Positions 1-12,149 of a DNA stretch of 64,000 bases are shown piece by piece (the stretch's first letter is position 1; each line of letters opens with the position of its first letter). The position numbers and the translations under genes are program-made. This DNA comes from Neodiprion pinetum (Eukaryota; Arthropoda; Insecta; Hymenoptera; Diprionidae), in assembly GCF_021155775.2 (NCBI RefSeq), contig NC_060234.1, forward strand, positions 18,314,526 through 18,378,525, given 5' to 3'. A model generated the notes under the pieces. That model was not told where the DNA came from. It saw only the letters and a program-made list of their open reading frames with translations, and did not search any database.

Positions 1-2120
1 CGGCATGTTATTTTCAGTAAAAACACGTCGATTATGAACTTTGCCTCCGATGTCATCACGTGGAAAAAGTACTTTTGAAACAGAATGATGGACAATCGTA
101 CAAAATTGCTGCTCTTCATTACCGGTCAAAAATTCGTAAAAGAGTATAAAAATTTTGATTTTGAGTTAAAGTTACGATTTCAGTTCGAACACTGTCGAAA
201 GTGTGATAAAAATACTTTCGATACACTGTTTGAAAAATCAATGCATATTATTTCCTAACATTCAACGTCAGAAATTCGATGATGTCACTTCAAGACTGAT
301 TGCAAAGCTAAGGAAATTCTAAAAAGTAATCCTTGTCATAAAACTATCTAATGACGAGAAATTAATATAACCAACAGTTATTCTACAAAGAAATTACGAT
401 TAACATCGTTCGAAGTTTCAGTGCGAATATGTAATCGTATTTTTTCGTACGTATCTACACTTGATTATTGTCAAACTCATCAGAAATTGGAATGCATAAA
501 ACTGATATGCTAATACTTTCCGAAGATCAGTGAAAAAAAAAAATAAATAAAAATCATGGAAAATGACAAAAATTATACGTTTCATGCTACAGTGTTTTCT
601 TCACGACTAAAAAATGATGTGTATCATTCCAAAGCTAAGAAATCTTATAAATTTCAAAGCTCTCTCATGTGTGTTTTGCGGGATAAGTCCGTGGTTTCGT
701 GTGACAAATTTTTGGGTTAGACGAATGACGTAAGGCATTTTCTATTTTAATGAAGTGGACGTTATATGCATCTGCAAATTTAGTACCTTCGCATTTCGTA
801 TCATTGCAACGATGAACCCGACTTCCAGTATTGAAGGAAATTTTTGTTTACTTGAACATTATCTGGATAATCATATTTTCGATAACTTCGAAATATTTTC
901 GCTAACATTTTTCATACCCCAACACGCTTCATCTCATAACATTTGATAATATCAGCAATTTGATGAGTAAAATGCCATGACAAATGAAACCTGTTGTGTA
1001 TTTTTGCATTAAATATCAATATTTGTTGTTCTTCGTTGAAAAGTTTCGATGATAACATCTTGTAGATTCAATTGTAAACGGATATATTATTATTTCAATA
1101 CTGCAGTAAAGTATGAACTGCGAATTTTATACAATGTCCCGGTAATTCCTTGCTCGCTTCTGTTTATCCACAACGGGGAAAAAGTTTTCCGCCCGGAGTT
1201 TTTTTCGCAGAAATTACCTCGACCGTTTTTTGGCGCCTGGAGAAAATCAAGTAATATTTTACGCTGGTTAATTACCATTTTAATTGGAAAAATAATGAAG
1301 AAAAATTATTCAAGTGTAAATTAAAAAGACTTTGTTTTCGTACAGTCGTCATGGATTTTGGCGCTGAAGGCTAATCCAGTAACCGCGGAAAAGTTTCCCA
1401 AATTTTAACGGTGCGTTTTTTTTTTCATTCGGAAACTGCATGGAAGTTGGAGTTTCTGCATTATCTCGTACTTTCGTTGACAGAACGTACTCGTATTCGA
1501 AAAATCAGTCCGGAAATAATGGCGGTACGATTTTTAAGCTGTTCTTATTCCACAAAAAATTGCACGAATCTTGTTGGGAAAGGCTACAAGTGTTTTTATC
1601 GAAGAAGGGCTTTCACGACTGCAACACGATTAAGAATTTATAATTTGAGTTAATCGCTATTGAAATTTCTAAGACTCCTAAAATTTTGGTAACAACTTTG
1701 AAACGTTAACACTGTTAACACACACACATATATATATAAATATATTTTATTTTTTTTAAGTTTGGCATCGTCTTCATCGAAAAGGATAAACCTGCGAGGA
1801 TTTTTTTCATCATTACGAAAACGGAGATAAAAAATACATTCTGAAATTATAAACAAAGATTTATAGTTGGATATTAATGTTTCATTTTAAAGTGATTATA
1901 CCCACAATGCCTCATTTTTTAACATACGTTGTTATCAACAGTTAATCACTATCTCAATGTTGTTGCCACGAATCTCTTTTTTCGTTGATTTGAAAAAATG
2001 ATAAAAGTGCAATCCGACCAAGGTACGAAGTGCGAGTGTGTGGTTTTTGAGGAATTAAGCTTTTGATGTATTGTTGTCCAAAAATGACGTTGCAAACATT
2101 GTAAGTGGATAATAAATCAA
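1..2120. other. no gene seen
   Basis: AT-rich sequence with only short, overlapping open frames on both strands and no splice-bounded coding block. A small CA/TA simple repeat lies near 1720-1745. Confidence 0.6.
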
Positions 2121-2126
2121 TCATTC

Positions 2127-2340
2127 CTCTGGCATCACAGAGGCTGAAACTCGTGGATATTTCTGAGGAATTTATGTATCTGATCGAAAACGGAGATCCA
2201 GATGTGTCGAAAGTTAGCGAAACGTGCGCGTTAACGAGGAAACTCCGTCCAATCGAGCGGGAAATGCCCGAGGGGCAAGGGGTGGGGAGTTTGAAAATTT
2301 TGATTGAACCTGCTCTCGCAGCTTCGCTTGGCACGATTTA
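2127..2340 (+). CDS. weak candidate exon
   Basis: A locally GC-richer block follows a possible acceptor (CTCTGGCATCACAG). It stays open for about 75 codons in one plus-strand frame, reading RLKLVDISEEF and MYLIENGDPDVSK. The amino-acid mix is ordinary and protein-like. The opposite strand is also open here for 126 codons, so coding on either strand is possible, as is neither. I do not recognise the product. The downstream boundary is unclear because the only GT nearby (AGGG-GTGGGG) is a poor donor. Confidence 0.2.
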
Positions 2341-2359
2341 CGGAAAGTCTCGATAAAAA

Positions 2360-3190
2360 ACTGAATATTTTGCACCTCTATTCTTTCACAATTGATTATC
2401 CCGAAATACTAATTAAAGAAAATTTTGGTAATCCAGAAAAGTTGACACTGGCGTGATTTTTCAATTACTTTTTCATCTCAATTCGAAGAAAACATTCGGA
2501 ATATCATTGTAAGTATATTTTCTTTAAACTTCGGGATGTCATGTAGTAAGAGAAGAAACGCTTATTCAAGTTCATATAAGATTAAATTGACCTGCGAATT
2601 TTATCGGCCTTTGAAGTATGAGCGATCCAACCCATTCCATTATATTATTCATAGTTCTAGCACAATGATGACTATAATGTTGAATTTGCAAAAGTTCTTT
2701 CCCAACATGCAGGGCGGAAGACGTTGGAATCCATACGTGAGCAAAACTGGATTTTGTGTCGAGGCAGGATCTGCTTATTGTAAGTTGCGCCGAAGTATTC
2801 GATAGAAAGTAATGGTGATGGACTTTTTACATTGATTGTGAAGAGCAGACGAGTCAACGTTATTCATCGACATCTGTCAATCAGTATCTTGCTGTAAATT
2901 GCAATAGAGAGCTGTCGGAAAAATAATTTCACCACAAAGTTTGTAGTAAATCGAGCTACGATTATGGTGATCGCGATTAATTCAATTATCGCCCAAGTCA
3001 CTATGCTTGTACAATTCATAAAAAATTCCTTACCCACTATATTCACGAATTTATTTCGAATAACGACGTTTTCTCATCTCGAATAGTCTTCTCTGAAGGG
3101 TTAACCGCACATCTGCATGTCTGTATACGCACACACAAGGACTATAGACGATTCAAATGATTTAATAAGATTACACAAGACTTCATCTAG
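2360..3190. other. no gene seen
   Basis: AT-rich, with short overlapping frames only. Confidence 0.6.
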
Positions 3191-3194
3191 GATT

Positions 3195-3690
3195 ACCAGA
3201 AATTTCGGGGAGTTCAGAGAATTCAAGGATTTCAGGGATTCCGTGCAATTTGAGATTTTACATGATTTCTAAGTATTATTATAGCATTTAAACATTTCAT
3301 GAATAATTTTCAAAATTTTATGTGAGCTCACTAGCTAATGATTTCACAGAACTTGAAATAATTTCATAGAATTTCGGGGATCTAATGTGATTTCAAAGAT
3401 TTGAAAGATTTAAGAGATTTCACATATCTTCACAGAATTTCAAATGATTTCGAGAGATTGATGTGATTTCAAAAATTTCAAAAATTTCAGAGATTTGAGA
3501 CGATTTCAGTTGATATCAGACAAAGATTTGACATCGTTTCAAGGGATTCCGAAAGACTACAGGATTTCAAAGATTTCATTGATTTCAAATGATTTCAGGT
3601 GATGATTTCGCAAGTTTTCACAGGATTTCAAAGGAGTTCGAAAGGTTTCACGCGGTATTTGAGGTATTACAAGTGATTTCAAATATTTCA
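3195..3690. repeat. degenerate GATTTCA array
   Basis: The words GATTTCA, GATTTCAAA and ATTTCAGA recur every 10-20 bases across about 500 bp, with substitutions and spacing changes. The periodicity is loose, as in an old minisatellite. No open frame runs through it. Confidence 0.7.
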
Positions 3691-4020
3691 CATTACTTCA
3701 CAAGTGTACACCGATTGCAAGGATAGTCAACCCCTCGTTATTCCCCGACTTTCACAACTGACGCGCAGTTCTTTATTAGTTACTCCTCGCTCCGGACTTG
3801 CAAGTTTTGTATTACAAAAATATACACATACACAAACGCACTGGTCGAATGTAAAAAAAACTCGTCCATTACACATCAACGATGTTATTTGAACTTGTTA
3901 CATTCTATCACACAGCCTCTGATGTCTGATTTTCCAATTCCGCACTCCATGTATGTCTTCGCGGCTCGACGGATCGTTCTGGACTATTTTCTCCGAGGAT
4001 GAGCATGCAAGACGTTCAAT

Positions 4021-4204
4021 TGAAAGGCTTCCTATTGCCTGACCTGCACACCGGAAGTTGCAGCACGACACCGAGGGTGCAAACGGTACGCAGCATGGGG
4101 AGCGAGGCATCGAATGAAAGGAATACACGGCTCTCGAACCAATTGAATGGCCACGGGGAGGATCCGCTAGTGTCTTTGATTTCAAGGTTGTCTTCATCCA
4201 GGAC
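4021..4204 (+). CDS. candidate internal exon, unknown gene
   Basis: A possible acceptor (TATTTTCTCCG followed by ...GCATGCAAG) precedes a block open on the plus strand. The block ends at a good donor, GGAC|GTAAGA, at 4205. The frame reads DVQLKGFLLPDLHTGSC, later VRSMGSEASNERNTRLS, then PLVSLISRLSSSR. The polar Ser/Asn/Arg-rich composition fits a disordered region of a larger protein. Third codon positions are distinctly GC-rich compared with the AT-rich surroundings, which favours real coding. No domain is recognisable and the minus strand is also open, so this is tentative. Confidence 0.3.
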
Positions 4205-4210
4205 GTAAGA

Positions 4211-7200
4211 CATTTCGCAATATCGACGATAACACAGTTTCCTGAGTCGAGTCCTGGGAAAGAATGGATCCCCATATCCTTTTACATACTTACCGATGAG
4301 ATGTTCAATTACAGATTTCGGCTGTAATTTCGGCGTTGTTTCGTGATGTTCTCAAATTTCAAAAAAAAAAAAAAAACTCGGAAACAGTACGACAGTTATG
4401 TAAACTGTGCAGATATCGAATTTATTTGGCTCAAAGACATTCTATTCAAAAAGTTCACCGCTACGCTTGGTGACATTTCGTACCGTTAGTGAATTTTTTG
4501 TAAAAATTTGAGCGAAGTTATCGATATATTTGTATTCGCATTATTAAAATAATTATCGGTATTCAGTGTGAAACTTTCTACAAATTACACTGAGTTGTTT
4601 GTCTCTGATTATCGTATTAGCGTGAATACCGTTTTCATAATTCAAAGTCAGTCGTTTTGCTTGATTTCAGAAATTAATGGAACCAATTGAGCTAGCAGAC
4701 GATGTGGCTGGTTGGGCATTTTTTTTTTTTACATCTCATTTGAAATTCACCTTACGACGAGGCGTTTATTTATGGTTGTTCGTAATCAAACGCATTTAAT
4801 TACACAGAAAGAAAATAAACAAAAGTCAAATAAATTTGAGAGGAAAAGTAGTTGCAGGTTTAAGTTAATTGATAATAAATAAACTTGAGACATTTTGTTA
4901 ATTAAAGAGTTGCGTTATAGATTTAGTAAAACGAAAGCAGTTTCGCATAGTTTAGGTATGGGTATGCTGAAACTATTACTCATGGAATTACTGCTTTTAA
5001 AACTTCAACCAGACTGAGATTTTCTTCATATATCCCCGTGCTTATCAATTCCGGATAAAAATTTCGAATTAAAGAAATAATTGCATTTCAACTTCAAAGC
5101 GTCAAAAACTTACAAACACAGAACAAGTTCGAATCTGTTAACTATCGATATTATTTCTTAGTGGACAGTTTCAAACACACTATTTTTAATCAAGCAGAAA
5201 ATTTTTTATGTGATAGTATCACCTCTAAGACCTTACATTTTGTCAATCCTAGCGTTTAAAAAAAAAAAAAAAAAAAATTCATAATACATTCGTAAAAGCT
5301 TAATTTCTTACTCTCATTATTTCAAGCATACTTCTATAATGGGTTTAGTTTTTGAAATATTTTTTCAGCACTGCAAATTTTCGATCCAAAACAATTCATT
5401 TTCGTACAACAATTTTACAATATTTTCCACTTTATAACGAACATGTGAAAGTTATGTTGAGAGTGAAATTGATGTCGAACAAAATCTTCCACGAATACGC
5501 AGTGAAAAATTAATCCAATCCGGATGAAGCTGATGCTAGCAGCCAAACATGTCAAATTTCTCTCGAATAGGACTATGCAGTACAAATTTATATCCATAAT
5601 TCTAAAAAAAATGTTAGCTTTCTATGACACTGATAAATTTTCTCGATTTTTGGACATTAAAGCCTCATTTTCATTAATGACCGCTCGCTTGGCTGTTAAC
5701 TCTGGCTGCTAGCTTCAACCTCATCCGATCTGGGTATATAATTTTAGTATGTTTTTTACGTGCAACGGAAACTTTCAAAGAATTTTTGTAAAATTTTCAA
5801 AACGCTTAGGTATTGATTATAGTTGATTTAAAATTTTTGAATTACTGATAAAAACGAATAAAAAATTGAATCCCATCATAGGGCCGATCTTGAAATAATC
5901 CGATAAAAAGAATGTTTCGAAATTTCAAAAATGATGGAACTATGGAAAAGTTTGGGTATTGATAACCCAGAAATGGGTTTCTATGAGGGTTAGGTACAAA
6001 TTTAAATTGTAATTAAAACAGTGATGACGTCAAAACCTCGTCGAATTTGCATCGAATGCCCCCACATATTGCTTGTAAATGTTCGATTACGAGTTTATTT
6101 TCCTGCAGAAGTATTTCTGACATAATAGATTCTAAACCGAAAAAAATTTGGAACCATTTTAAATGTCTGCATTGTTACTTTCATACGATTGTCGGTGAAA
6201 AAATATCCGTGAACCTTCTGTATTTCGATGTTGCAAGAAAACCTATTCGAACCGTTTTGAAGTAATATGGACAGCAGCTCGTAAGTCATGATGAAAACTA
6301 GAGTTTTTTTTTACTAAAATAAATAATATGAACGTGTAAATCGATGACGTAAATTTAGATGTTATCTAAGATTACTTCTAATCGGATTAATTTAATCATT
6401 TATTGACTAACAACCGTAAATAAATGTCTTTTAAGTCAATTATTCTTCCGCATAAAATAGATCTGACAACAGTGCATCTAAGAGTTGCATGTTGTTACCA
6501 GTTTTTAGTTGAATTTCATTGATCAATTTACAAAATGAGTAACCAAACAACTCATTTTCGACAAAACGGACGATTTGCAGAGGAAACAATTATAAAATGG
6601 AAAAATGTTTTTTTATACGTCTTTACCTCACTTTCACGAGTCGGATATGTTATTCATTTTTAAGTATGGTTGAACGATATTTTCGTGAATTTTTTATCAT
6701 TTAGATTAAAATATTTTAAAAACTTCACGTCAGAATACGTTTTTTATCATTTTTGCGTAGTCTACGAGAAATGATTAATATAAATTAAAGTTTTTCGTAT
6801 TTTTGTCTTGAGCAGTTTTGATTAAATTGTATCAAAAATGTGCTTTTTGCACAAGATTCCCTATTGACTACATGTTAAATATCCAATTGTTAATAATTAA
6901 TTACACAAAAACTGCACCTTGGATCTTTCTCAAAAATTTACTTCACACCTATTTATTAGCGATTATTGACATATCAGAAATTCGGCTTTTTATCTTTACA
7001 TATCTCTAATGTCCGAACAACCGTAAACTCGAGCACAAGCACAATTCCAGCTTCTTAGCCGGAACGTGACGCGTGTTAAACGTTTAGTCGGAAACGTATC
7101 AACGATTTATCGAATTCCGAAACCAAAACCCCTCGACTTTTCTACGGATGAGACTCTTCCGTTGGGTGCAGATCACGGACTGGCGGTCTGCATTAGGGTA

Positions 7201-7600
7201 TTACTTCAAGTAGGTATTGGCGTCTGTTTGTGGCATACAAAGTGCTTCGTCACGTCAAATCGACGATGGACAAACAAACAAGGCGAAAGATGAACCGTCG
7301 TGTGCAAACGAATACAGTTGTTATATGACTTGGGGAATATTGGATACCTGTTTACGCGTTGGAATTGTTATCTTCCCGATGAAATTCACGTCAATCTCAA
7401 TTCAGCTCAGCGTCCACCTCGAAATGACATTTCCGAGGCTTCTGTGAAACGAATAGAACCGCTCTACCAAGCCTGCAGAGTTCGACACACGTCACAATCC
7501 GTGAAATATGTAGGCACTACAATTGCGCGAACTTCTGAACGGGAAATTCCACATGTCATTTACGTGTTAAGAGGATGAACGAAGAGAGTTCATTGTATGA
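4211..7600. other. no gene seen
   Basis: AT-rich non-coding sequence with A-tracts near 4360 and 5256. Around 7066-7578 GC content rises and overlapping open frames occur, but none has convincing boundaries or a recognisable product. Confidence 0.55.
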
Positions 7601-7604
7601 AGGG

Positions 7605-7720
7605 TCTTCAGCAATGTTATGTACGCCAAGGATAGTGAACAAGGGCAAAACAACCGTACATCCTTACCGCATAATCAACACGAATCTGGGGAAATTCGAA
7701 TGATGCAATTGTTGTAACCT
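7605..7720 (+). repeat. dispersed repeat family, copy 1 (partial)
   Basis: The stretch with AGCAATGTTATGTACGCCAA and GATAGTGAACAAGG resembles the copies near 14455 and 17225: an AGCAATG..A/GCCAATGATAGTGAAC core followed by an AAATTCGAAT block. The match is diverged and I aligned it only by eye. The family is unidentified and probably a degraded transposable element. Confidence 0.45.
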
Positions 7721-7729
7721 GAATGTGAA

Positions 7730-10505
7730 ATAGTTAGGCTAAGGTCCGATGGGCAAGTTAGACACATGTGCGAATGAGATGTCCTCTCTGAATAACCAAC
7801 TTTCTACGGCCAACGCCAACCGGCGTCGGTTCGTAATGAAACGCGTGATGTGAAAAAATGTAAAAGCCTGTTATTCGTTAATAAATATTATTCGTTACGG
7901 TACGAAATCCTGTGGATTTTTATTTCGAACGGACGCGCGAGTAACCTTTTAAAAGATGCGAAACAAGGTAAAGATATGAGAAATTTGCGAAAAGATTTTC
8001 AACTTAGAACGTCAAGTGTTCAAACTTTGATATTTTTTATTTAATTCTCACGAGATGAATATTTTTTTATTTCGCGATTTGCTATGCTGGTTTGGTTTTA
8101 CGGCAGGTTGATTAAGTTAGTATATTTGCTCAAGATGAGTCGATAATGACAAAGTTACAGCGTCTTGTAGAAAAATCACCGAATCGTAGAAGAGTTTGGC
8201 ATGCCACCTAATTTTTAAAAAAATCGGACATTCCGATGTATCTAAGCTGAGAAATTGAGCATACAGATTAATTTTTCCCGAAAGTCAGAAAATGAATTTC
8301 TGACTAAGACGAAAGGCTAGAAACTGTCGGCATCTGTATCTCTAAACCCAAACAATACCTTGAAGAATGCAATGCGAATCTCGAGGTAATAATTTAGACT
8401 GTCCACTTTCATATGAAATTGCGTAGTACTTTATGATGCTAGATCCGCAATTTATCTTACTTAGTTCGAGTTTATACGTATGCGTAAAAAATTTGCACCA
8501 ATTTATGCAAAGTTCGAAGGATTGAAGTATACCTATTATTGCAATATGGCAAAAACATGGTCCAGGTTTTGAAAACTTAATGGTTAATTAACACAAACAG
8601 TTTTTTATTAACCTACACTAGATGCCGGAAAATTTGTGTGCGATAATTAATGATTTTTCAAATTTTGGTTGCTATCTTTATCGCTATGGTTTACTGGATT
8701 GTTATTCCGACAGAGTGATATGTTCGATAAAGAGGCTTATAAGCAAAAAACCAATATTTTTCACTAATTTCGTCACAATATATAATCGCCCATGATGTGA
8801 TATGAAAATATAAAATTCTTCAATTATATAGAAACGATGAAATATTAACATTTTATTTCAAATCGCTTCAAAATGATTGAAAATATAGTAGATTCGTTCC
8901 ATTTTATTCTACGATGATTTATTTTCTTCCAAGAGATCATTTCATATCTAATAATACTATTTTGCATCCAACTAGCTTATCATCAACAAACGGCAAATTT
9001 CAGTTGACAACCGAAAGAGAAAATGTAGGATCTTGTTCATAATTTTAGTATTTCTTATTTCTAGACTTATAAAAGAATCTTCGCAGTAGTTTAAGAATAT
9101 TAAACCCGATAAATACTCATAGTGTGATCATCTCGTGATAACACGAATAAAAAGTATTGATTTTTAGATCACCAGCATCCTTGAATTGCAACAGTCGTCA
9201 GAATTTTTCCACATTGGTGAGAACCAAGTTTAAGTTCCCGGTACATCCAATTATGTACTGGATTATATGTGAAAAATTAATCCACCTGCAGGAAACAATG
9301 GGCCATAATACTAGGCGTAAATATAGTTATTTTCTTCGACGCCACGTTTTCCAGCCTGCAAGAGTATCACTTATTCGCATTTCCGTTCACTGCACTAACA
9401 TCACGATCCATTTCACATGGAAATTTTATACTCCAGTGTCTTTTCCGCCTGCAGAATCTTTACCACACGTACACGCTATCCCCCATAAAATTTCAGTTCA
9501 CCTGCGGCACTTTCTTCAACGAAGTTGCGGCCATGCTTGGCCATAAATCCACGGTCATAATGTACAATATTCCTCTGTACACGAGTGTTGGGATTAGATA
9601 TAAAACCACGTGTAAATACCTGTAAGCATATACTAGGGTGTTTTGAATGGAAGCAACATTTTTTTAACTTCTACCTGAAAAACTTTTGAAAAGTCGCTTT
9701 CCGAATTTACGCAAGGGAAAGATGATATTTTTTTCAAATTGTTACCACTTACGCGTGCTTAATGATCCGAACTTCGTCCTTGAAGCATTTTCTTGACAAT
9801 GAGAGTCAAATTCTCTGCAAACACACATGCGTGCATCGAGTCAGTTGGTTTCTAACCGGACGGAAGGAATCGTGTGTTCAGGGGAAGAAAAATCTTGACA
9901 GGAAAAAAATCAACGTCAGAAATAGAAATCAAGATTTATCGTTATTTGCTTGAGCCGTAAAAAATTGTTATAAAAAAGTTCCATTTCAGGTTATAAATTA
10001 AAAAAAAATAATAATAATAATGCGAAGGTTTGTTCTTTTTTATGCGAAGTGACCATTTATCGTAATTATATATGCCTGATTCAAAAATTCATCATGCTGT
10101 TAATTACGCTGATAAATTTTATGTCGGGTAGCTGAAACTATGCGGCAGCAGGTGCGAAAACCTTCTGGCTTCTTAAAGTAGTATCATAATAAATTCGAAC
10201 GCGTGCCCTTCACAGTAATTGCAGATATGCAATTGAATTTCAAGTCTTAATACTAGCAACGAAAATTATTGCATAACATGCTTGAAGTATTTCTATGGAT
10301 GTTCATTTTTTAAGTATTCGTATTTTTTATCCACCAGACATTAGTTGACATTAGTTGACTTCGATTATCATTCCAGTATTATGCATTTTCAAAGAGGTTT
10401 TCGTAACTTACGAATAAAATAATTTGACGAATGCTCGAGTTACGACTGTCTCATATTAAAATTAATATAGAGTATCTATGTTTGGTCAGCCAACCTACAT
10501 AACCA
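7730..10505. other. no gene seen
   Basis: Low-complexity AT-rich sequence. An open frame near 9157-9546 looks like chance, with no recognisable motif and no splice context. Confidence 0.55.
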
Positions 10506-10508
10506 TTG

Positions 10509-10537
10509 ATTTTTTTTCCTCTTCGCGACAGGTGAGC
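10509..10537 (+). promoter_or_regulatory. possible recursive splice site (acceptor abutting donor)
   Basis: A long pyrimidine tract ends in CGACAG and is followed at once by GTGAGC, so a 3' splice site is fused to a 5' splice site with no exon between. This matches the layout of ratcheting points in very long insect introns. It implies a plus-strand gene whose intron spans this site, which I cannot show independently. Confidence 0.3.
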
Positions 10538-10539
10538 TT

Positions 10540-11400
10540 GTTCAATGTTCATAAACACAGATCATAAATAATTCCGCACGGTCTACTCTTCTCGATTACA
10601 ATGTAATTCGTGCGTGATCGTTAAAATGCTTTGCACGTTCAACCTACACCAAATCGCCACATACATCTTCTGTTGTAACCGGCACGTATATTTACATAGA
10701 GCTAGGACAGTTGATTGGCGGGAGAATTAGGTCGCCTTCAAGACTCGGCAGAAACAACAATGTGATACTGAATTATAAATTGTTCGTCAATCTGATTAAA
10801 TCAGTCGTCATTTAAGTCCATATAATGAAATATACGCTAGAGAAATACTTGCTGCATCGGACACAGAACACAAAACGAAGGAAGAAAGGGGAATAAGAAT
10901 GAAATCACAGAAGAAAGTAAACTATACGCTGCTATATGCTTGCAAAAACAGAATACGATGACGAATGAATTTAAGGTTATACCAGCAACGAACAGAGATA
11001 ATGTACTTTATACGACAGCAAAAATCTGCAAACTGCAGGACTCCCGTACGCACCGAAGACAGCGAAGGGAGTACAAGGCAAGGAGGTAGTTTGAATCGAA
11101 AACTTTCTACCAATCGCATTGCAAGATCATCGATCGATCGATTTTAGGCATTCCTGCTGTCAATGGTAGTTCGGTGCAAAAGGAACACTAGCGACGCTAG
11201 TGGTATAAAAAATAAACCAAACGTGTACGATTACTTTGACGAGTAGTGTCAATTCTTCCATTTGAGTTCGGTTTCCTTGTGTTAGTCCCCGTGAGCACAA
11301 AAATTGCAAAACTCCGTATTGCGTGAAACAATCGGCGCGGATTTGGATTTGTATGTGTATGAGACATGCAGTACTTGTATTTTACAATATTCAATTTTTT
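10540..11400. other. no gene seen
   Basis: Intermediate GC and short frames only. An open stretch exists on both strands near 10922-11147, without boundaries. Confidence 0.5.
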
Positions 11401-11402
11401 AG

Positions 11403-11426
11403 ATTTGTGATTTGGAGACGTTCAAG
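11403..11426 (+). CDS. possible 24-nt microexon
   Basis: An acceptor (TTCAATTTTTTAG) and a donor (AAG|GTAAGA) bracket exactly 24 nt, a multiple of three. In the first frame it would add ICDLETFK. Splice-bounded microexons of this size are known in nervous-system genes. Chance pairing of an acceptor and a donor is also common at this scale, so confidence is low. Confidence 0.2.
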
Positions 11427-11429
11427 GTA

Positions 11430-11930
11430 AGATTAACAGAGTCTGTCTTGGAAAGGTTGCGAAGTGTTTCAGTGAAACAACTTGTCTCATTTTCAAGCTA
11501 CTTCCGGTCGGAAGGGGAGTCGCAAACGCGGCTTAACTACTCGACTCGGTTGCGTCTACGCTTGGCAATTATTTCAAGCAAACATTATTCGAGTTATTAC
11601 TGCGGAGCGGACGTGTCTGTGCCCAGATGTTTGAATATAATGCCCAGGCGATTTAGGTGTGTCAGTGTAACAGTATCAGTTGACCTCCGAGCAAAATCGT
11701 TCTGAACCCAGATCTGCAGGAGCAGCAATTACGCAAGATATTCATGAAAGGTTTGCATAACGCATGGAACTTGCACTTCACAGCAGTCTGAAACTGCAGA
11801 ATATTGTTCGTAAAGGGGAGTCGATCGATTTTCGCGATCAGGAATAACGTGTTTGTGTTATAAAAAAAAAATACCAATCTCCCACTCATTTCATATTAAA
11901 CTTTGAAGAGAGTGGTCAAGTAACGTGATC
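11430..11930. other. no confident gene
   Basis: A 97-codon plus-strand frame (11412-11705) runs through here, but it overlaps the splice-like signals and has no recognisable content. Confidence 0.45.
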
Positions 11931-11936
11931 ACTGTA

Positions 11937-12141
11937 GGGCTGTGTGATTAATCGATTAATCGCAATTAAATTAAATTGTAGACTACGAGTAACTGTTTTT
12001 CCGAATAATCGATTAGTCATTTGTTTTAGAAAACGATCAACGCAAAAGGCCGATTAAGCGATTAATCGCATTTGATCAATCGTGTGGTCGAGAAATCAAT
12101 TAAAACGAACGTCTTTGATTAATCGATCAATTGGACAGCCC
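11937..12141. mobile_element. TA-flanked MITE
   Basis: Termini are GGGCTGT and ACAGCCC, each flanked by TA (11935-11936 and 12142-12143). The interior is full of ATTAATCGATTAATCG-type near-palindromes, so much of the 205 bp can fold on itself. It has no coding capacity. TA duplication and short inverted ends fit a Tc1/mariner-type non-autonomous element. A hAT-related origin cannot be excluded because similar TAGGGCTG ends occur there. Confidence 0.65.
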
Positions 12142-12149
12142 TAGTTATC

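Noticed and set aside
1954..2334. 126-codon minus-strand frame
   Set aside because: Opposes a slightly more plausible plus-strand block; neither could be confirmed.
4660..4725. Acceptor TTGATTTCAG followed by KLMEPIELADDVAGW
   Set aside because: No donor follows, and the frame runs straight into a T-tract.
9157..9546. 129-codon frame
   Set aside because: No recognisable motif, no boundaries, and amino-acid use typical of translated AT-rich non-coding DNA.
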